A DNA stretch of 41,655 nt from Verrucomicrobiales bacterium. GTDB lineage: Bacteria; Verrucomicrobiota; Verrucomicrobiia; Limisphaerales; SXTU01. Of the stretch, positions 26,524 to 35,038 are shown piece by piece (positions within the stretch are counted from its first letter, which is position 1; each line of letters begins with the position of its first letter). The position numbers and the translations under genes are program-made. Below the pieces are notes generated by a model. That model was not told the origin of the DNA. It saw only the letters and a program-made list of their open reading frames with translations, and ran no database searches. The stretch covers positions 1 through 41,655 of the forward strand of contig SXTU01000026.1 in assembly GCA_005791875.1 (NCBI GenBank), given 5' to 3'.

Positions 26524-27423
26524 ATGAAATCCTCCGCCCTCGCCTCGCTCACGTTTGCCGTCGCCCTCGCTTGCACGGCCTTCGGCGCTGAACCGCCTGC
26601 CACCCAACCCACGCCCATCTACCGCGCCAAGACCGCGCCGGTCATTGACGGCAAGCTCGACGACGCCTGCTGGCAAAACGCCGTGGTTGTCGTGGCGAAC
26701 CATCTCTACGCCGCTCCCGGCCAGCGCACCGAACCGCCGCCGCTGGTGGCGCGCTTCGCGTGGGACGAGCGCTATCTCTACATTGGCTACGAGGTGAACG
26801 ACACGAACCTCATCGCCCTCGCCAGCGGGCGCGCGAGCGGGCCGCCCGGCAACCGCCGCATGACCCCCGAAGAGTATCTGCCGGAGAAGCACCTCGACCT
26901 CGCGGAGTTCTTCATCAGCTTCGGCAGCGTGCGCGAGTTCTGGGAAGTCCATCACGACGCGGCGAACCACTTGAACAACCTCATGATCGAACTCCCCACC
27001 GCCGAGGCGCTCGCGAAGATTCCCAAGCCCGGCTACAAGGACGTGACCTTCCATCGCGAGCGCTTCGTGACCGACGACCGCGAGTTCACCGTCGCCCGCG
27101 CCGTGCAACTCAAGCCGCGCCAGGCCGCCAAGCCCTCGACCGTCAACGACCCTACCGACCGCGACACCGGCTACACCGGCGAAATCCGTCTCCCGTGGGC
27201 CGGCCTCGGCGCACCCACCGCGCACCGCCGAGTGGACGGCAGTTACGCGCTCGCCGGCACGCGCCTGCCCATCCTCGCCGCCTCGCTCAACGGCAACCGT
27301 GGCGAGGCCACCTACCACTCCAGTGCCCCGCACCTGCCGCGCCTGATGTTCCACTTCTCCGTCGTGCTGTGGCCGAGGTATGTGCTGGCGGAACCTGCCG
27401 CCGACCGTGGCGCGGTGCCCTGA
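26524..27423 (+). CDS. Secreted carbohydrate-binding family 9-like protein
   Basis: A 299-aa exported protein (signal MKSSALASLTFAVALACTAFGAE). It follows the CBM9-like plan: IYRAKTAPVIDGKLDDACWQNA, LVARFAWDERYLYIGYEVND, DLAEFFISFG, then TGYTGEIRLPWAGLG near the end. Such domains bind sugars and often sit next to glycoside hydrolases, and here the gene follows the 1094-aa putative hydrolase. The ATG at 26524 was chosen over an earlier TTG because of the signal peptide. No catalytic motif is visible. Confidence 0.85.
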   Translation: MKSSALASLTFAVALACTAFGAEPPATQPTPIYRAKTAPVIDGKLDDACWQNAVVVVANHLYAAPGQRTEPPPLVARFAWDERYLYIGYEVNDTNLIALASGRASGPPGNRRMTPEEYLPEKHLDLAEFFISFGSVREFWEVHHDAANHLNNLMIELPTAEALAKIPKPGYKDVTFHRERFVTDDREFTVARAVQLKPRQAAKPSTVNDPTDRDTGYTGEIRLPWAGLGAPTAHRRVDGSYALAGTRLPILAASLNGNRGEATYHSSAPHLPRLMFHFSVVLWPRYVLAEPAADRGAVP

Positions 27424-27424
27424 T

Positions 27425-27485
27425 CCCGTGCCGGCGATTTGCAATCGCCGTGCTGCACGGAGCTGTTCCTGTCTGCTGGCACGGG
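27425..27485. repeat. CGGCGATTTGCAATCGCCG hairpin with CCCGTGCC outer arms
   Basis: A perfect 8-bp stem (CGGCGATT/AATCGCCG, 27432-27450) lies next to outer arms CCCGTGCC (27425-27432) and GGCACGGG (27478-27485). It begins two bases after the family 9-like gene stop and could serve as its terminator, though no T run follows. Confidence 0.6.
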
Positions 27486-27550
27486 GGAACTCTTGGAATT
27501 TCACAGCGAACGCTCACGTCCAACGCGCCTTGCAACGCAACCCCAACTTC

Positions 27551-28897
27551 ATGAGCCGCCTCGCCCTGCTCACGCTTGCGTTTCAGCTCCTCGCCCCGAC
27601 GGTCGCGCGCTCGGCCACCGCGCCCTTCACATACGTGCCGTCGAAGGCCTTCCACATCCCGCCCGAGACGACCACGGAGGAGTCGGGCTACTTCTCCCTG
27701 TGCGAAGGGCGCAACGGCAAAATCTACATCGGCACCGCCGCATACGGGCGCAATGCCTTTCTCGTCGAGTTCGACCCGGCCACCGAGAAGCAACGCATCG
27801 TGCTCGATGTCCACAAGCTCCTCGGGTTGCCGCTCACGCCCACCGGCTACGCCGCGCAGTCCAAGCTGCACACACGCAACTTCGTCGGCCCTTCCGGCAA
27901 GATCTACGTCGGCACCAAGCAGGGCTACCCGACCGCCGCCGAGAACGCGGCGCTCAAGCGCGGCGAGAAAATCCCCACTTATCGCGGCGGTTACGTGCTG
28001 GTCTATGACCCCGCCACGGACACCGCCGAGAACCTCGGCATGCCGCTGCCCATCGCGAGCAAGCCCGCCGGCGCGAAGGAGGGCGAGGGCGTGATTGACG
28101 TGACCGCCGACGAGGCGCGCGGGCTGATCTACGTCATCACCTGCGAGGAGCAGCACTGGTTCCTCTACGACGTGAAGACGAAGCAGTTCCGCGAGCTTGG
28201 CCCCATCCTGCGCGACCAGCCGAACACGCTGATTGATGCGCAAGGCCGGGGCACGGCGATCACGAAGGACTACCAGATCGCCCGCTACAATCCCAAGACC
28301 GCCAAGGTTTCCGTGGACCCGCTGCTCGTCGGCGGCAAGCCCTTCGCCGAAGTCCTCGGCACGAACCGCGTCCACCCCGACTGGCGCATCACGCCCGACG
28401 GCAAGACGGCGTATCTGCAAGTGCTCAACGACCTGCGCATGTTCCGCGTGGACCTCTCGGGCAAGGAGGGCAAGGCCGTCGTCGCCACGAGCCTTGGCGA
28501 CCGCCTCGCCGGCGTGCATCCCGACTCGCGCGGGTCCATCGCCCTCGGGCCGGACGGCCGCGTTTACTCGGCGCTGCGCGTGGACAACAAGACCGGGTTC
28601 GGCGCGGGCTACCTCCACCACCTCATCCGCCACGACCCGAAGAAGAAGAGCGCGATGGAAGACCTCGGCGTGTTCACGGTCTCGAACCCCGGCTTCTTCG
28701 ACTTCAAAGGCCCGCAGGCCAAGAACCCCGACGGCTCGGCGCGTCCACGCCACGGCTACCACACGCTGCCCGACGGCACGCTCACGCCGCTGCACGTCAT
28801 CATGGGCATGATCGTCGCGCGCGACGGGACCATCTATGCCACGACGATCTACCCTTACTCGCTGCTGAAGGTCGAAGGCATGAAAGCCGCCAAGTGA
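27551..28897 (+). CDS. Secreted beta-propeller protein
   Basis: A 448-aa exported protein from the ATG at 27551, which opens the signal peptide MSRLALLTLAFQLLAPTVA. Blade-like repeats: CEGRNGKIYIGTAAYGRNA, VGPSGKIYVGTKQGYPT, DEARGLIYVITCEEQHWF, DWRITPDGKTAYLQVLND, LGPDGRVYSALRVDN and VARDGTIYATTIYPYSLL. The fold is a six- to eight-bladed propeller of the kind used by lyases, lactonases and binding proteins. The open frame reaches back 171 nt through a repeat, which I exclude. No operon partner is clear; the next gene starts 70 bp on. Confidence 0.8.
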   Translation: MSRLALLTLAFQLLAPTVARSATAPFTYVPSKAFHIPPETTTEESGYFSLCEGRNGKIYIGTAAYGRNAFLVEFDPATEKQRIVLDVHKLLGLPLTPTGYAAQSKLHTRNFVGPSGKIYVGTKQGYPTAAENAALKRGEKIPTYRGGYVLVYDPATDTAENLGMPLPIASKPAGAKEGEGVIDVTADEARGLIYVITCEEQHWFLYDVKTKQFRELGPILRDQPNTLIDAQGRGTAITKDYQIARYNPKTAKVSVDPLLVGGKPFAEVLGTNRVHPDWRITPDGKTAYLQVLNDLRMFRVDLSGKEGKAVVATSLGDRLAGVHPDSRGSIALGPDGRVYSALRVDNKTGFGAGYLHHLIRHDPKKKSAMEDLGVFTVSNPGFFDFKGPQAKNPDGSARPRHGYHTLPDGTLTPLHVIMGMIVARDGTIYATTIYPYSLLKVEGMKAAK

Positions 28898-28967
28898 ATC
28901 GCCGCTGAAGAACGTCCTTTCACCTCCCGTCTGCCGTTCTCCGAATTCGCTGCTAGACTTAGCTACC

Positions 28968-31900
28968 GTGACCAACCCAGCGCACATCTCCCCGGCCCCG
29001 CCCGCGCCGGACTTGCTCCGTGAGCTGCAACAGCTCGTGCAGCGCAACACGCGGCGATGGAAGCGGCTGCTCGCGCTGGAGATGCTCGCGGTGCTCGTGG
29101 CGGCACCGCTGGCTTACCTCTGGGTCGTCTTCTCGCTCGACATCCTTGTGCATCTGCCGCGCTGGGGGCGCGTGGCGACGAGCGCGCTGTTCTTCGCGGT
29201 GCTGGTCGTGCTCGGGCGCTGGCTGTGGCAGCGGTGGCAGGAAGTCCGCCTGACCGAGGACCAAGTCGCGCTCGTCATCGAGCAGCGCACGCCGGGCGCG
29301 CGCAACCAGCTCATCAACAGCCTGCAAATCTCCCGCGAGGCGGGGAGCGGCGCGGGCGATTACGGCCCAGCGGTGCTGCGGGAGAACTACGCGTCGCTCC
29401 AAGCGTTGCATCTTCAGCAGGCGGCGAAGCTGAGGCCGGCGCTCATTCGCCTCTCCGTCGCGGGGCTGATGGTGGGCATCGGCGTCGGGTTCTACGTCTT
29501 CAAGCAGCAGCACTTCACCAACGCCGCGTCGCGCATCTTCCAGCCCTTCGCGCAAATCGCTCCGCTCTACCGCACGCTGCTCGCGGTCGAGCCCGGTGAC
29601 GTGCAGGCCGCGCCCGGCAGCACGGTGCGTGTGCGCGTGCGCATCACCGGCGAGCACCCGGCCCGGCTCGCGGTGCGGCAGGTCATCGGTGAGACGAGCA
29701 CGGTGGTTCAAGTGCCCGTGCCACCGGGCGCGACGGCGGTGGATTACACCTTTCCGAACTTGCAACGCTCGCTCACCTACGCCGTCACGGGCGGCGACTT
29801 CACCACGCCGGTTCACACCATCGAGGTGCCGCTGCCGCCGCAGGTGAATCTCGTCCGGGCCACGCTCCAACTGCCGGACTACACGCGCCTCGCGCCGCAG
29901 AAGATTGAGACGAGCGGCGGCGACCTCGAGGCTCTCCACGGCACGCGCGCCGCGCTGACCTTCGTGCTCGACCAACCGGCCGACGAGGCGGTGCTGTTGC
30001 TCGAGGGGGGGCTGGTGAAGGGCGCGACCAACGCCGCGCCGCGCCAGCTTGCGCTGCGTCGCCTCAGCCCCACGGAGTTCAGTGGGGAACTCACTTTTGC
30101 CGATGTGGCCGCCTATCAAGTCCGCGTGCAGCGTGGCAAGCAGGCCCCCGGCCCGAGCCTGCGCTACGGCCTGCGCGTGTTGCCGGACCAGCCGCCGCAA
30201 CTCGCCGTCAGCGGCCTCGACAAGCAGACCGAGGTGCAACTCGGCTCCGTCCTCCCGCTCAAGCTCACGGCCAGCGATGACTACGGCCTGAGCGAAGTCG
30301 GCCTGTTCGCGCGCAAGATGACGACCGCCGCCGCACCAGCCAAGGGCGCGACCAATGCACCGACGGCGGACGCGGAGTGGCACGCGGTCACGGGGTGGCC
30401 GCAGCCCAACTTGTCCCGCGAGTTCAAGTCCGACTTCTCCCTCGCCATCGCGGCGCTCGGCGCGGTCGAGGGCGAGCGCGTGGAAGTCGCCTTGCGCGCG
30501 CGCGATGCCGACCCCGCGAAGGCCGGCGCGTGGACGACTGGCGAGAGTTACACGCTGCTCATCGGCGGCGAGGGCACCATCTTCCAAGTCCTCTACGAGC
30601 AAATCCTCCAGTCGGAGGCGGACCTCAAGCAGCTCATCACGCGGCAGCAGCAGGGCGTCGCGCTCGCGGCGGGCTGGATGCAGAAGTTCGACCCCGCGTC
30701 CGGCGTGCGCTGGGACGACACGAAGAATCTCGACGCGCTGGCCAATGCGATGCGCGACGGGGCCACGGCGCAAGAGCAGTTGCGGCAGTCCGCCGGCGCG
30801 ACGGCGCGCAACTTCGTCTCCGCCGTCGGCACGCTGCGCTTCTCGCTCGGGATGCTGGCGGACACGGAGATGATTCGGCTCACGCGCATCCTCGAGAGCG
30901 TGGCGACGCAGGACACGCCCCCCGCCAAGCGCGCCGCGCTGGCCGAGGCGCGTTTCACGGCGGAGCGAACCATCGCCAGTCTCAACGAGATGCTCGGGCA
31001 ATACGTCGCCTTCCGGCAGAACTGGGAGCTGTCGAACATGACGCCCTTCCTGAAGATGCTCGCCGACCGCGAACTGGCGTTGCGCGACGAGTCCGCCGCG
31101 CAGGCTGGCAAGCCCGCCGCGCCGCTCGCCGCGAAGTCCGCCGCCGCGCGCCAGGCGAAGGTGCTCGCGCTCGCGGGCCTCGCGCAGTCCGCGCTAGCGG
31201 GCGTGGGCGAGCGCGTGACGCCGGTGGATGCGCCGCTCGGGCAGGCGTTCACGGCGGCGGCGGTGGCGCTGGATTCCAGCGGAGCCAAGACCGCACTGCA
31301 ACAGGCGGTGGCCGAGTTGACGCGGGGCCGTTGGTCCACTGCTGCAGCCGCCCAGACCAAGGCCGCGACGGCGCTCGCGGACATTCACGCGAAGCTCAAG
31401 CAGGCCGGGGCCGAGGCGCTGGCGCGCGCGATGAAGGAGCTGGAGTTGAAGGAGTCGCAGTTGGCCGCGCAGAAAGCCTTGGAGAAAATGATGCCCGGCT
31501 CCGGCGACAAGCTCGTGAACTTCCGGCAGGACCTCGCCAACCTCAGCGACGTGGTTCAGATGCGCGAAACGGTCGCCACCGGCAAGCCCGGCGACAAGGA
31601 CAAGGAACGGGGCACGCAGCCAGCCATCCCGCCGGACCTCGGCAGCAAGCTGGCGACGCAGGAAAGCAGCGCGCGGCCTGACTTGAGCACGATGTTCCTC
31701 GGCACGCGCGTGGAGAAGACGGCGAAGATTCCCGGGCTTGAAGGCTTGCAGCCGAACCAAATCACCGCGCCGCTTGTGCCGGACAAGCTCGAAGACCTCG
31801 TCGGCAAGCTGCTCGATGAGGCGGACGAGATGGAGGAGAAGTTCGACACGCTGGCCTTGAACTCCGGCCTCGTCGCCGTGGACCCCGGCGAGGTGAGCAA

Positions 31901-32672
31901 GATGGGCGGGCGCTTGAACTCGAACGCCGCCACGGCGACCACGGGCAACAAGAAGCCGCCCACCGCGAACGTCGGCGGCATGTCCGGCACGGGGCGGCAG
32001 GGCGCGCGGTCTTACGGCAAGGTCGCGGGCAGCGAGTCGCCGAACATGCGCGGGCGCGACAAGGTGCAGGAGGGGCAGTTCGAGGCGCCGGACCAAGAGG
32101 GCGTGCTCAAGGAGAAGAAGACCGACGACATGCAGAAGGACCAGTCCACGGGCATCGGCGGCAAGCGCGTCGAGTCCGACGACACGAAGTTCAGCCTTGC
32201 GAACAAGAGCGAGTGGAGTGACAAGTTCGCCGACCGGATGCAGAAACCGCAGGCGGTGAATCACATCGTCGAGCGCCAGGGCAAGCCGCTCGACCCGAAG
32301 GTGGCCGCGTTGCTCCGCGACTTGGACGGCGACCAGAAGCAGCTCATCCAGCGCGCGAACGCGTTGCGCAAGGAGCTGAAAAATCTCTACCTGCCCACCG
32401 ACCATCTCGACGACCTCATCGCGCAGCTCAACCAGAACCTGGAGAAGCTCCGCGAGGCACCGACCGCGGAGACCTTCCGCACACAGCAGGAATTGCTCGA
32501 CCGGCTGCGCTCGGAGGCGCGGGTGTTCCAGCGGGCGGGCACGGGTTTCCAACCCAGCCTGCCGCGTCACCAGCAGGTGCGCGGGCGCATCCTCGACGAA
32601 CCCGCCGGCCCCGTCCTGCCACGTTACGAGCAGGTGGTGAAGGAGTATTACCGCCGCCTTGCCGCGCCATGA
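28968..32672 (+). CDS. Large membrane-anchored coiled-coil protein (DUF4175-like)
   Basis: A 1234-aa protein with a GTG start at 28968. Two hydrophobic helices near 33-85 (LLALEMLAVLVAAPLAYLW; VATSALFFAVLVVLGRWLW) and a third near 160-180 (LSVAGLMVGIGVGFYVF) anchor it. Beta-sandwich-like regions follow (about 190-520), then a long helical part (about 540-860) and a Gly/Asn/Lys-rich, low-complexity tail. The layout matches the DUF4175-like proteins seen in verrucomicrobia and planctomycetes, often with MoxR/BatA-type genes, none of which are here. Its stop overlaps the next ATG (ATGA), so it leads the operon. Probably an inner-membrane scaffold; the function is unknown. Confidence 0.75.
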   Translation: MTNPAHISPAPPAPDLLRELQQLVQRNTRRWKRLLALEMLAVLVAAPLAYLWVVFSLDILVHLPRWGRVATSALFFAVLVVLGRWLWQRWQEVRLTEDQVALVIEQRTPGARNQLINSLQISREAGSGAGDYGPAVLRENYASLQALHLQQAAKLRPALIRLSVAGLMVGIGVGFYVFKQQHFTNAASRIFQPFAQIAPLYRTLLAVEPGDVQAAPGSTVRVRVRITGEHPARLAVRQVIGETSTVVQVPVPPGATAVDYTFPNLQRSLTYAVTGGDFTTPVHTIEVPLPPQVNLVRATLQLPDYTRLAPQKIETSGGDLEALHGTRAALTFVLDQPADEAVLLLEGGLVKGATNAAPRQLALRRLSPTEFSGELTFADVAAYQVRVQRGKQAPGPSLRYGLRVLPDQPPQLAVSGLDKQTEVQLGSVLPLKLTASDDYGLSEVGLFARKMTTAAAPAKGATNAPTADAEWHAVTGWPQPNLSREFKSDFSLAIAALGAVEGERVEVALRARDADPAKAGAWTTGESYTLLIGGEGTIFQVLYEQILQSEADLKQLITRQQQGVALAAGWMQKFDPASGVRWDDTKNLDALANAMRDGATAQEQLRQSAGATARNFVSAVGTLRFSLGMLADTEMIRLTRILESVATQDTPPAKRAALAEARFTAERTIASLNEMLGQYVAFRQNWELSNMTPFLKMLADRELALRDESAAQAGKPAAPLAAKSAAARQAKVLALAGLAQSALAGVGERVTPVDAPLGQAFTAAAVALDSSGAKTALQQAVAELTRGRWSTAAAAQTKAATALADIHAKLKQAGAEALARAMKELELKESQLAAQKALEKMMPGSGDKLVNFRQDLANLSDVVQMRETVATGKPGDKDKERGTQPAIPPDLGSKLATQESSARPDLSTMFLGTRVEKTAKIPGLEGLQPNQITAPLVPDKLEDLVGKLLDEADEMEEKFDTLALNSGLVAVDPGEVSKMGGRLNSNAATATTGNKKPPTANVGGMSGTGRQGARSYGKVAGSESPNMRGRDKVQEGQFEAPDQEGVLKEKKTDDMQKDQSTGIGGKRVESDDTKFSLANKSEWSDKFADRMQKPQAVNHIVERQGKPLDPKVAALLRDLDGDQKQLIQRANALRKELKNLYLPTDHLDDLIAQLNQNLEKLREAPTAETFRTQQELLDRLRSEARVFQRAGTGFQPSLPRHQQVRGRILDEPAGPVLPRYEQVVKEYYRRLAAP

Positions 32673-34204
32673 ACCTCCCCGTAGCCGCCGACGTGAGGAG
32701 GCGGACTCAACAGTTGGCGAGAATGGAAGCTTCCGGTGGAACGCAGCTCGCAGTATGTGTCGGCCGTTTTCTCCCTCACCCCGGCCCTATCCCGCTGGGA
32801 GAGGGAGCCATTTCCCCCGCTGCTCGACCACCTGAACGGTTCGATTACTTCGAGCGCTGCCGACCATTCTCCCTCTCCCAGCGGAAGAGGGCTGGGGTGA
32901 GGGGGAGCGGCTACGATGGTCTAATATCGTCGGATGCACCCGCGTTGTGCCTTTCCACTTTCTCTCTCTTGATTGTGCGCCGGTTGGGTTCAGCACTCTT
33001 GGGATTGCTCCTCGCGTTCACCCTCCCGGCCGCCACGTTGCCCCGCGAGTTCGAGGTCACGCCCACGCCGCTCGCGGAGCCACCCGCGTTCATCACCCAA
33101 GTCGTGGTGTCCAACGCCCTCTGCGCCGCCGTGAGGGAGGCGTCGTCGCTGCTAGTCGTGGGCCAGCGTTCGACCAACGACCAGCACCTCGCCGTGTTCC
33201 GTCTCGGCGCGAACGGCCTGCCCGCCGGCGAGCCGACGCGCCTCGCGTTGCCCAAGCCCGCCGTGCTTGCGAAGCACGCGAACTACCCGCTCGGTCTGCT
33301 CTTCCATCCGCGCCTGCCGGTGCTCTACGTGTGGCAGGACATCTCCGCGCCGCCGCAGGACCAGCAGGAGAAACACGCCGCGTTCACCAACTGGCTGGAG
33401 TTCGAGCACCTGCTCATTTACGCGGTGAAACCCACGGGCCTCGAACTGGTCGAGACCGCTGCGCACGGCGTGGGTTTTCACTGCGGCCTCACGGGCGGCA
33501 CCGTCGGGCTGGACGCGGCGGGAAAGATGCTCTTCCTCCCCAACAGCATCGGCGCGACCTACGACGAGGCAGGCATCGCCTACTACGCGCTCGATGAACA
33601 GGGCTTGCCGGTGGACTCCGACGAGGCCGACGCCGGCAAGTCCCGCGTGAAGGCCGGCAAGGAGAAGCCGCTCGCGAGCCGCTTCGCGCGCACCGTGGTG
33701 GCGCTCCAGCGCAAGCGCACTCATCGCTACTATCCGTCCGGCGCGGGGTGGTTCGCCGGGAGCGACGCTATGGTGATGGGCGGCTACTCCGGCTGCATGA
33801 GCGCGGACTTTCAACGCGGCGGGCTGCGGCAATCGTGGTTCACAACGCTGGAATTCGCCGGCCACTGTGTGCTGGCCGGGCATCCCAACCAGCCGGCGAT
33901 TTACCTCGCGATGCAGAACACGCCGCGCCTCTTCCAGCTCGCGCACGCGGACGGTTACGTTTCGCTCCTGCCGCAAGTCGCGTCGGCGAAGGGCGTGCAA
34001 CTCCAAGGCGCGCCGGTCGTGCTCACTCAGCAAGCGCGCGTGGCCGTCGGCGCGGCGAAGTCGGTCTGTCTCTTTGGCTTGGAAGCGGACGGGCGGTTGG
34101 ATGGGAAGGTGGAACAAGTCACGTTGCCCAGCGCATCGGTGCGCGCGATGGCCTACGCGGAGAAGCGCGGGCGGCTCTATGTGGCGGTGGACAAAGGGAA
34201 CTGA
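32669..34204 (+). CDS. Secreted lactonase-like beta-propeller protein
   Basis: The ATG at 32669 overlaps the upstream stop (ATGA), giving 511 aa, but the first 100 residues are encoded by two palindromic repeats. A signal peptide then begins (SLLIVRRLGSALLGLLLAFTLPAAT). In-frame TTG 32969 or GTG 32975 would give about 410 aa with a normal N-terminus. I keep the coupled start and note the alternative. The mature part has propeller strands (SSLLVVGQRSTNDQHLAVF, LPVLYVWQDIS, GLTGGTVGLDAAGKMLF, AGHPNQPAIYLAMQNTPRLF, GRLYVAVDKGN). It resembles 7-bladed lactonase-like proteins; the substrate is unknown. Confidence 0.75.
   Translation: MNLPVAADVRRRTQQLARMEASGGTQLAVCVGRFLPHPGPIPLGEGAISPAARPPERFDYFERCRPFSLSQRKRAGVRGSGYDGLISSDAPALCLSTFSLLIVRRLGSALLGLLLAFTLPAATLPREFEVTPTPLAEPPAFITQVVVSNALCAAVREASSLLVVGQRSTNDQHLAVFRLGANGLPAGEPTRLALPKPAVLAKHANYPLGLLFHPRLPVLYVWQDISAPPQDQQEKHAAFTNWLEFEHLLIYAVKPTGLELVETAAHGVGFHCGLTGGTVGLDAAGKMLFLPNSIGATYDEAGIAYYALDEQGLPVDSDEADAGKSRVKAGKEKPLASRFARTVVALQRKRTHRYYPSGAGWFAGSDAMVMGGYSGCMSADFQRGGLRQSWFTTLEFAGHCVLAGHPNQPAIYLAMQNTPRLFQLAHADGYVSLLPQVASAKGVQLQGAPVVLTQQARVAVGAAKSVCLFGLEADGRLDGKVEQVTLPSASVRAMAYAEKRGRLYVAVDKGN
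32681..32712. repeat. Half element of the GTAG-GACGTGAGGAG family
   Basis: GTAGCCGCCGACGTGAGG followed by AGGCGGACTCAACAG matches one arm of the hairpin at 16699-16771. It starts 12 nt after the coupled ATG of the propeller gene and is in frame with it. No second arm is seen nearby. Confidence 0.65.
32770..32905. repeat. CTCCCTCACCCC...GGGGTGAGGG palindrome, copy 1
   Basis: Left arm 32770-32807 and right arm 32869-32905 pair over about 37 nt with few mismatches (CTCCCTCACCCCGGCCCT / AGGGCTGGGGTGAGGG). Copy 2 is at 40233-40369, and the loops are also related (GCTCGACCACCTGAACGG vs CCTCGACAAACTGAACCG), so the whole 135-nt unit is the repeat. It lies in the open frame between the coupled start and the signal peptide of the propeller gene. 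Confidence 0.9.
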
Positions 34205-34207
34205 GGG

Positions 34208-35038
34208 ATGAACGTGAGCCACTCAACGCATCGGCCTCAGACTCTCATTAGCAACCGGCTTCAGCCGGGTGGCACGGGACGGTGTGAATTGGTTAGCCGT
34301 TTCAACGGCTTCGGTGGCGCGAGTCGGAAACCGCTGAAGCGGTTGTCTGCGTTCACGGCGCTGAACACCTGGCTGAAGCCAGGTGCTAATGAGAGGGGGA
34401 ACCGTTGCCTCCGTCGGTTGGCCATTTGGCTCTTGGGCCCCCTGCTTGCCTTCCTCGCCACGACTGCCTCCGCCCGCACCATCACGCTCAAACCCGAAGC
34501 CGTGGATGCCTTCGCCACGTTGTCCGAGAGCCACCCGCGCAGTGGCTGGGCGGCGCAGCAGATTGACCCGACGCTCTTCGTCTCCAACCCGCCCATCGGC
34601 GGCGCGAACACGAGTTACTTGGTCCGCTATTCCTTCGACCAAATCCCCAAGGGCAACCGCATCACGCACGCGGAGTGGGTTGTTCCCGTCGGGTTCGCGG
34701 CGACGAGCACCGTGACCGTGTGGCGCGTGCTCGCGGAGTGGGGCATCGGCGTGTGCCACCAGTTCCGCATGGTGCATCCCAAGCGGTTGGAGTGGTCCGT
34801 GCCCGGCGCACGCGGCCGCTCCGTGGACCGCGCGACCAAGCCCACGGGCAGCGGCAAGTTCGAACCGGGCATGGTGCATGTGACCGTCAACGTGACCCAG
34901 GATGTCGAGCTCTGGCACGGCGGGGCGGCGCCGAACCGCGGCTGGCTGCTCGCGTTCGATGGCCCATGCATCCTCATCTCACCCACGCACGCCGGGCGGC
35001 AGCAATGGCAACTCAGAGTCACGTATGAACCGGAGTGA
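34208..35038 (+). CDS. Secreted DNRLRE-like domain protein
   Basis: The ATG at 34208 lies 3 nt after the upstream stop, behind GAGGG, giving 276 aa. Residues about 13-62 are encoded by a palindromic repeat. The signal peptide follows (RRLAIWLLGPLLAFLATTASA). In-frame TTG 34418 is the alternative start (206 aa). The mature domain has YLVRYSFDQIPKGNRITHAE, TVTVWRVLAEWG and a C-terminal VNVTQDVELWHGGAAPNRG, the order of a DNRLRE beta-sandwich found in cell-surface and carbohydrate-associated proteins. It has no catalytic motif. Its stop lies 14 nt inside the next gene. Confidence 0.72.
   Translation: MNVSHSTHRPQTLISNRLQPGGTGRCELVSRFNGFGGASRKPLKRLSAFTALNTWLKPGANERGNRCLRRLAIWLLGPLLAFLATTASARTITLKPEAVDAFATLSESHPRSGWAAQQIDPTLFVSNPPIGGANTSYLVRYSFDQIPKGNRITHAEWVVPVGFAATSTVTVWRVLAEWGIGVCHQFRMVHPKRLEWSVPGARGRSVDRATKPTGSGKFEPGMVHVTVNVTQDVELWHGGAAPNRGWLLAFDGPCILISPTHAGRQQWQLRVTYEPE
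34244..34393. repeat. CTCATTAGCAACCGGCTTCAGCCGGGTG complex palindrome, copy 2
   Basis: Outer arms 34244-34271 and 34366-34393 are inverted copies, each holding a hairpin. The inner hairpins (GCCGTTTCAACGGC; AACCGCTGAAGCGGTT) match those of copy 1 at 19269-19411. In frame with the DNRLRE-like gene start, it encodes TLISNRLQPGGT through NTWLKPGANERG. Confidence 0.92.

Noticed and set aside
23040-26618. Minus-strand open frame of 1192 codons
   Set aside because: Antisense to the 1094-aa secreted protein, rich in Arg/His/Val/Gly with no domain; a high-GC shadow. The sense frame has a signal peptide and recognisable domains.
28959-31001. Minus-strand frame of 680 codons; similar ones at 27287-29050, 35550-37568 and 39908-41380
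   Set aside because: All are antisense to well-supported genes and show the Arg/His/Val-rich composition of GC shadows.
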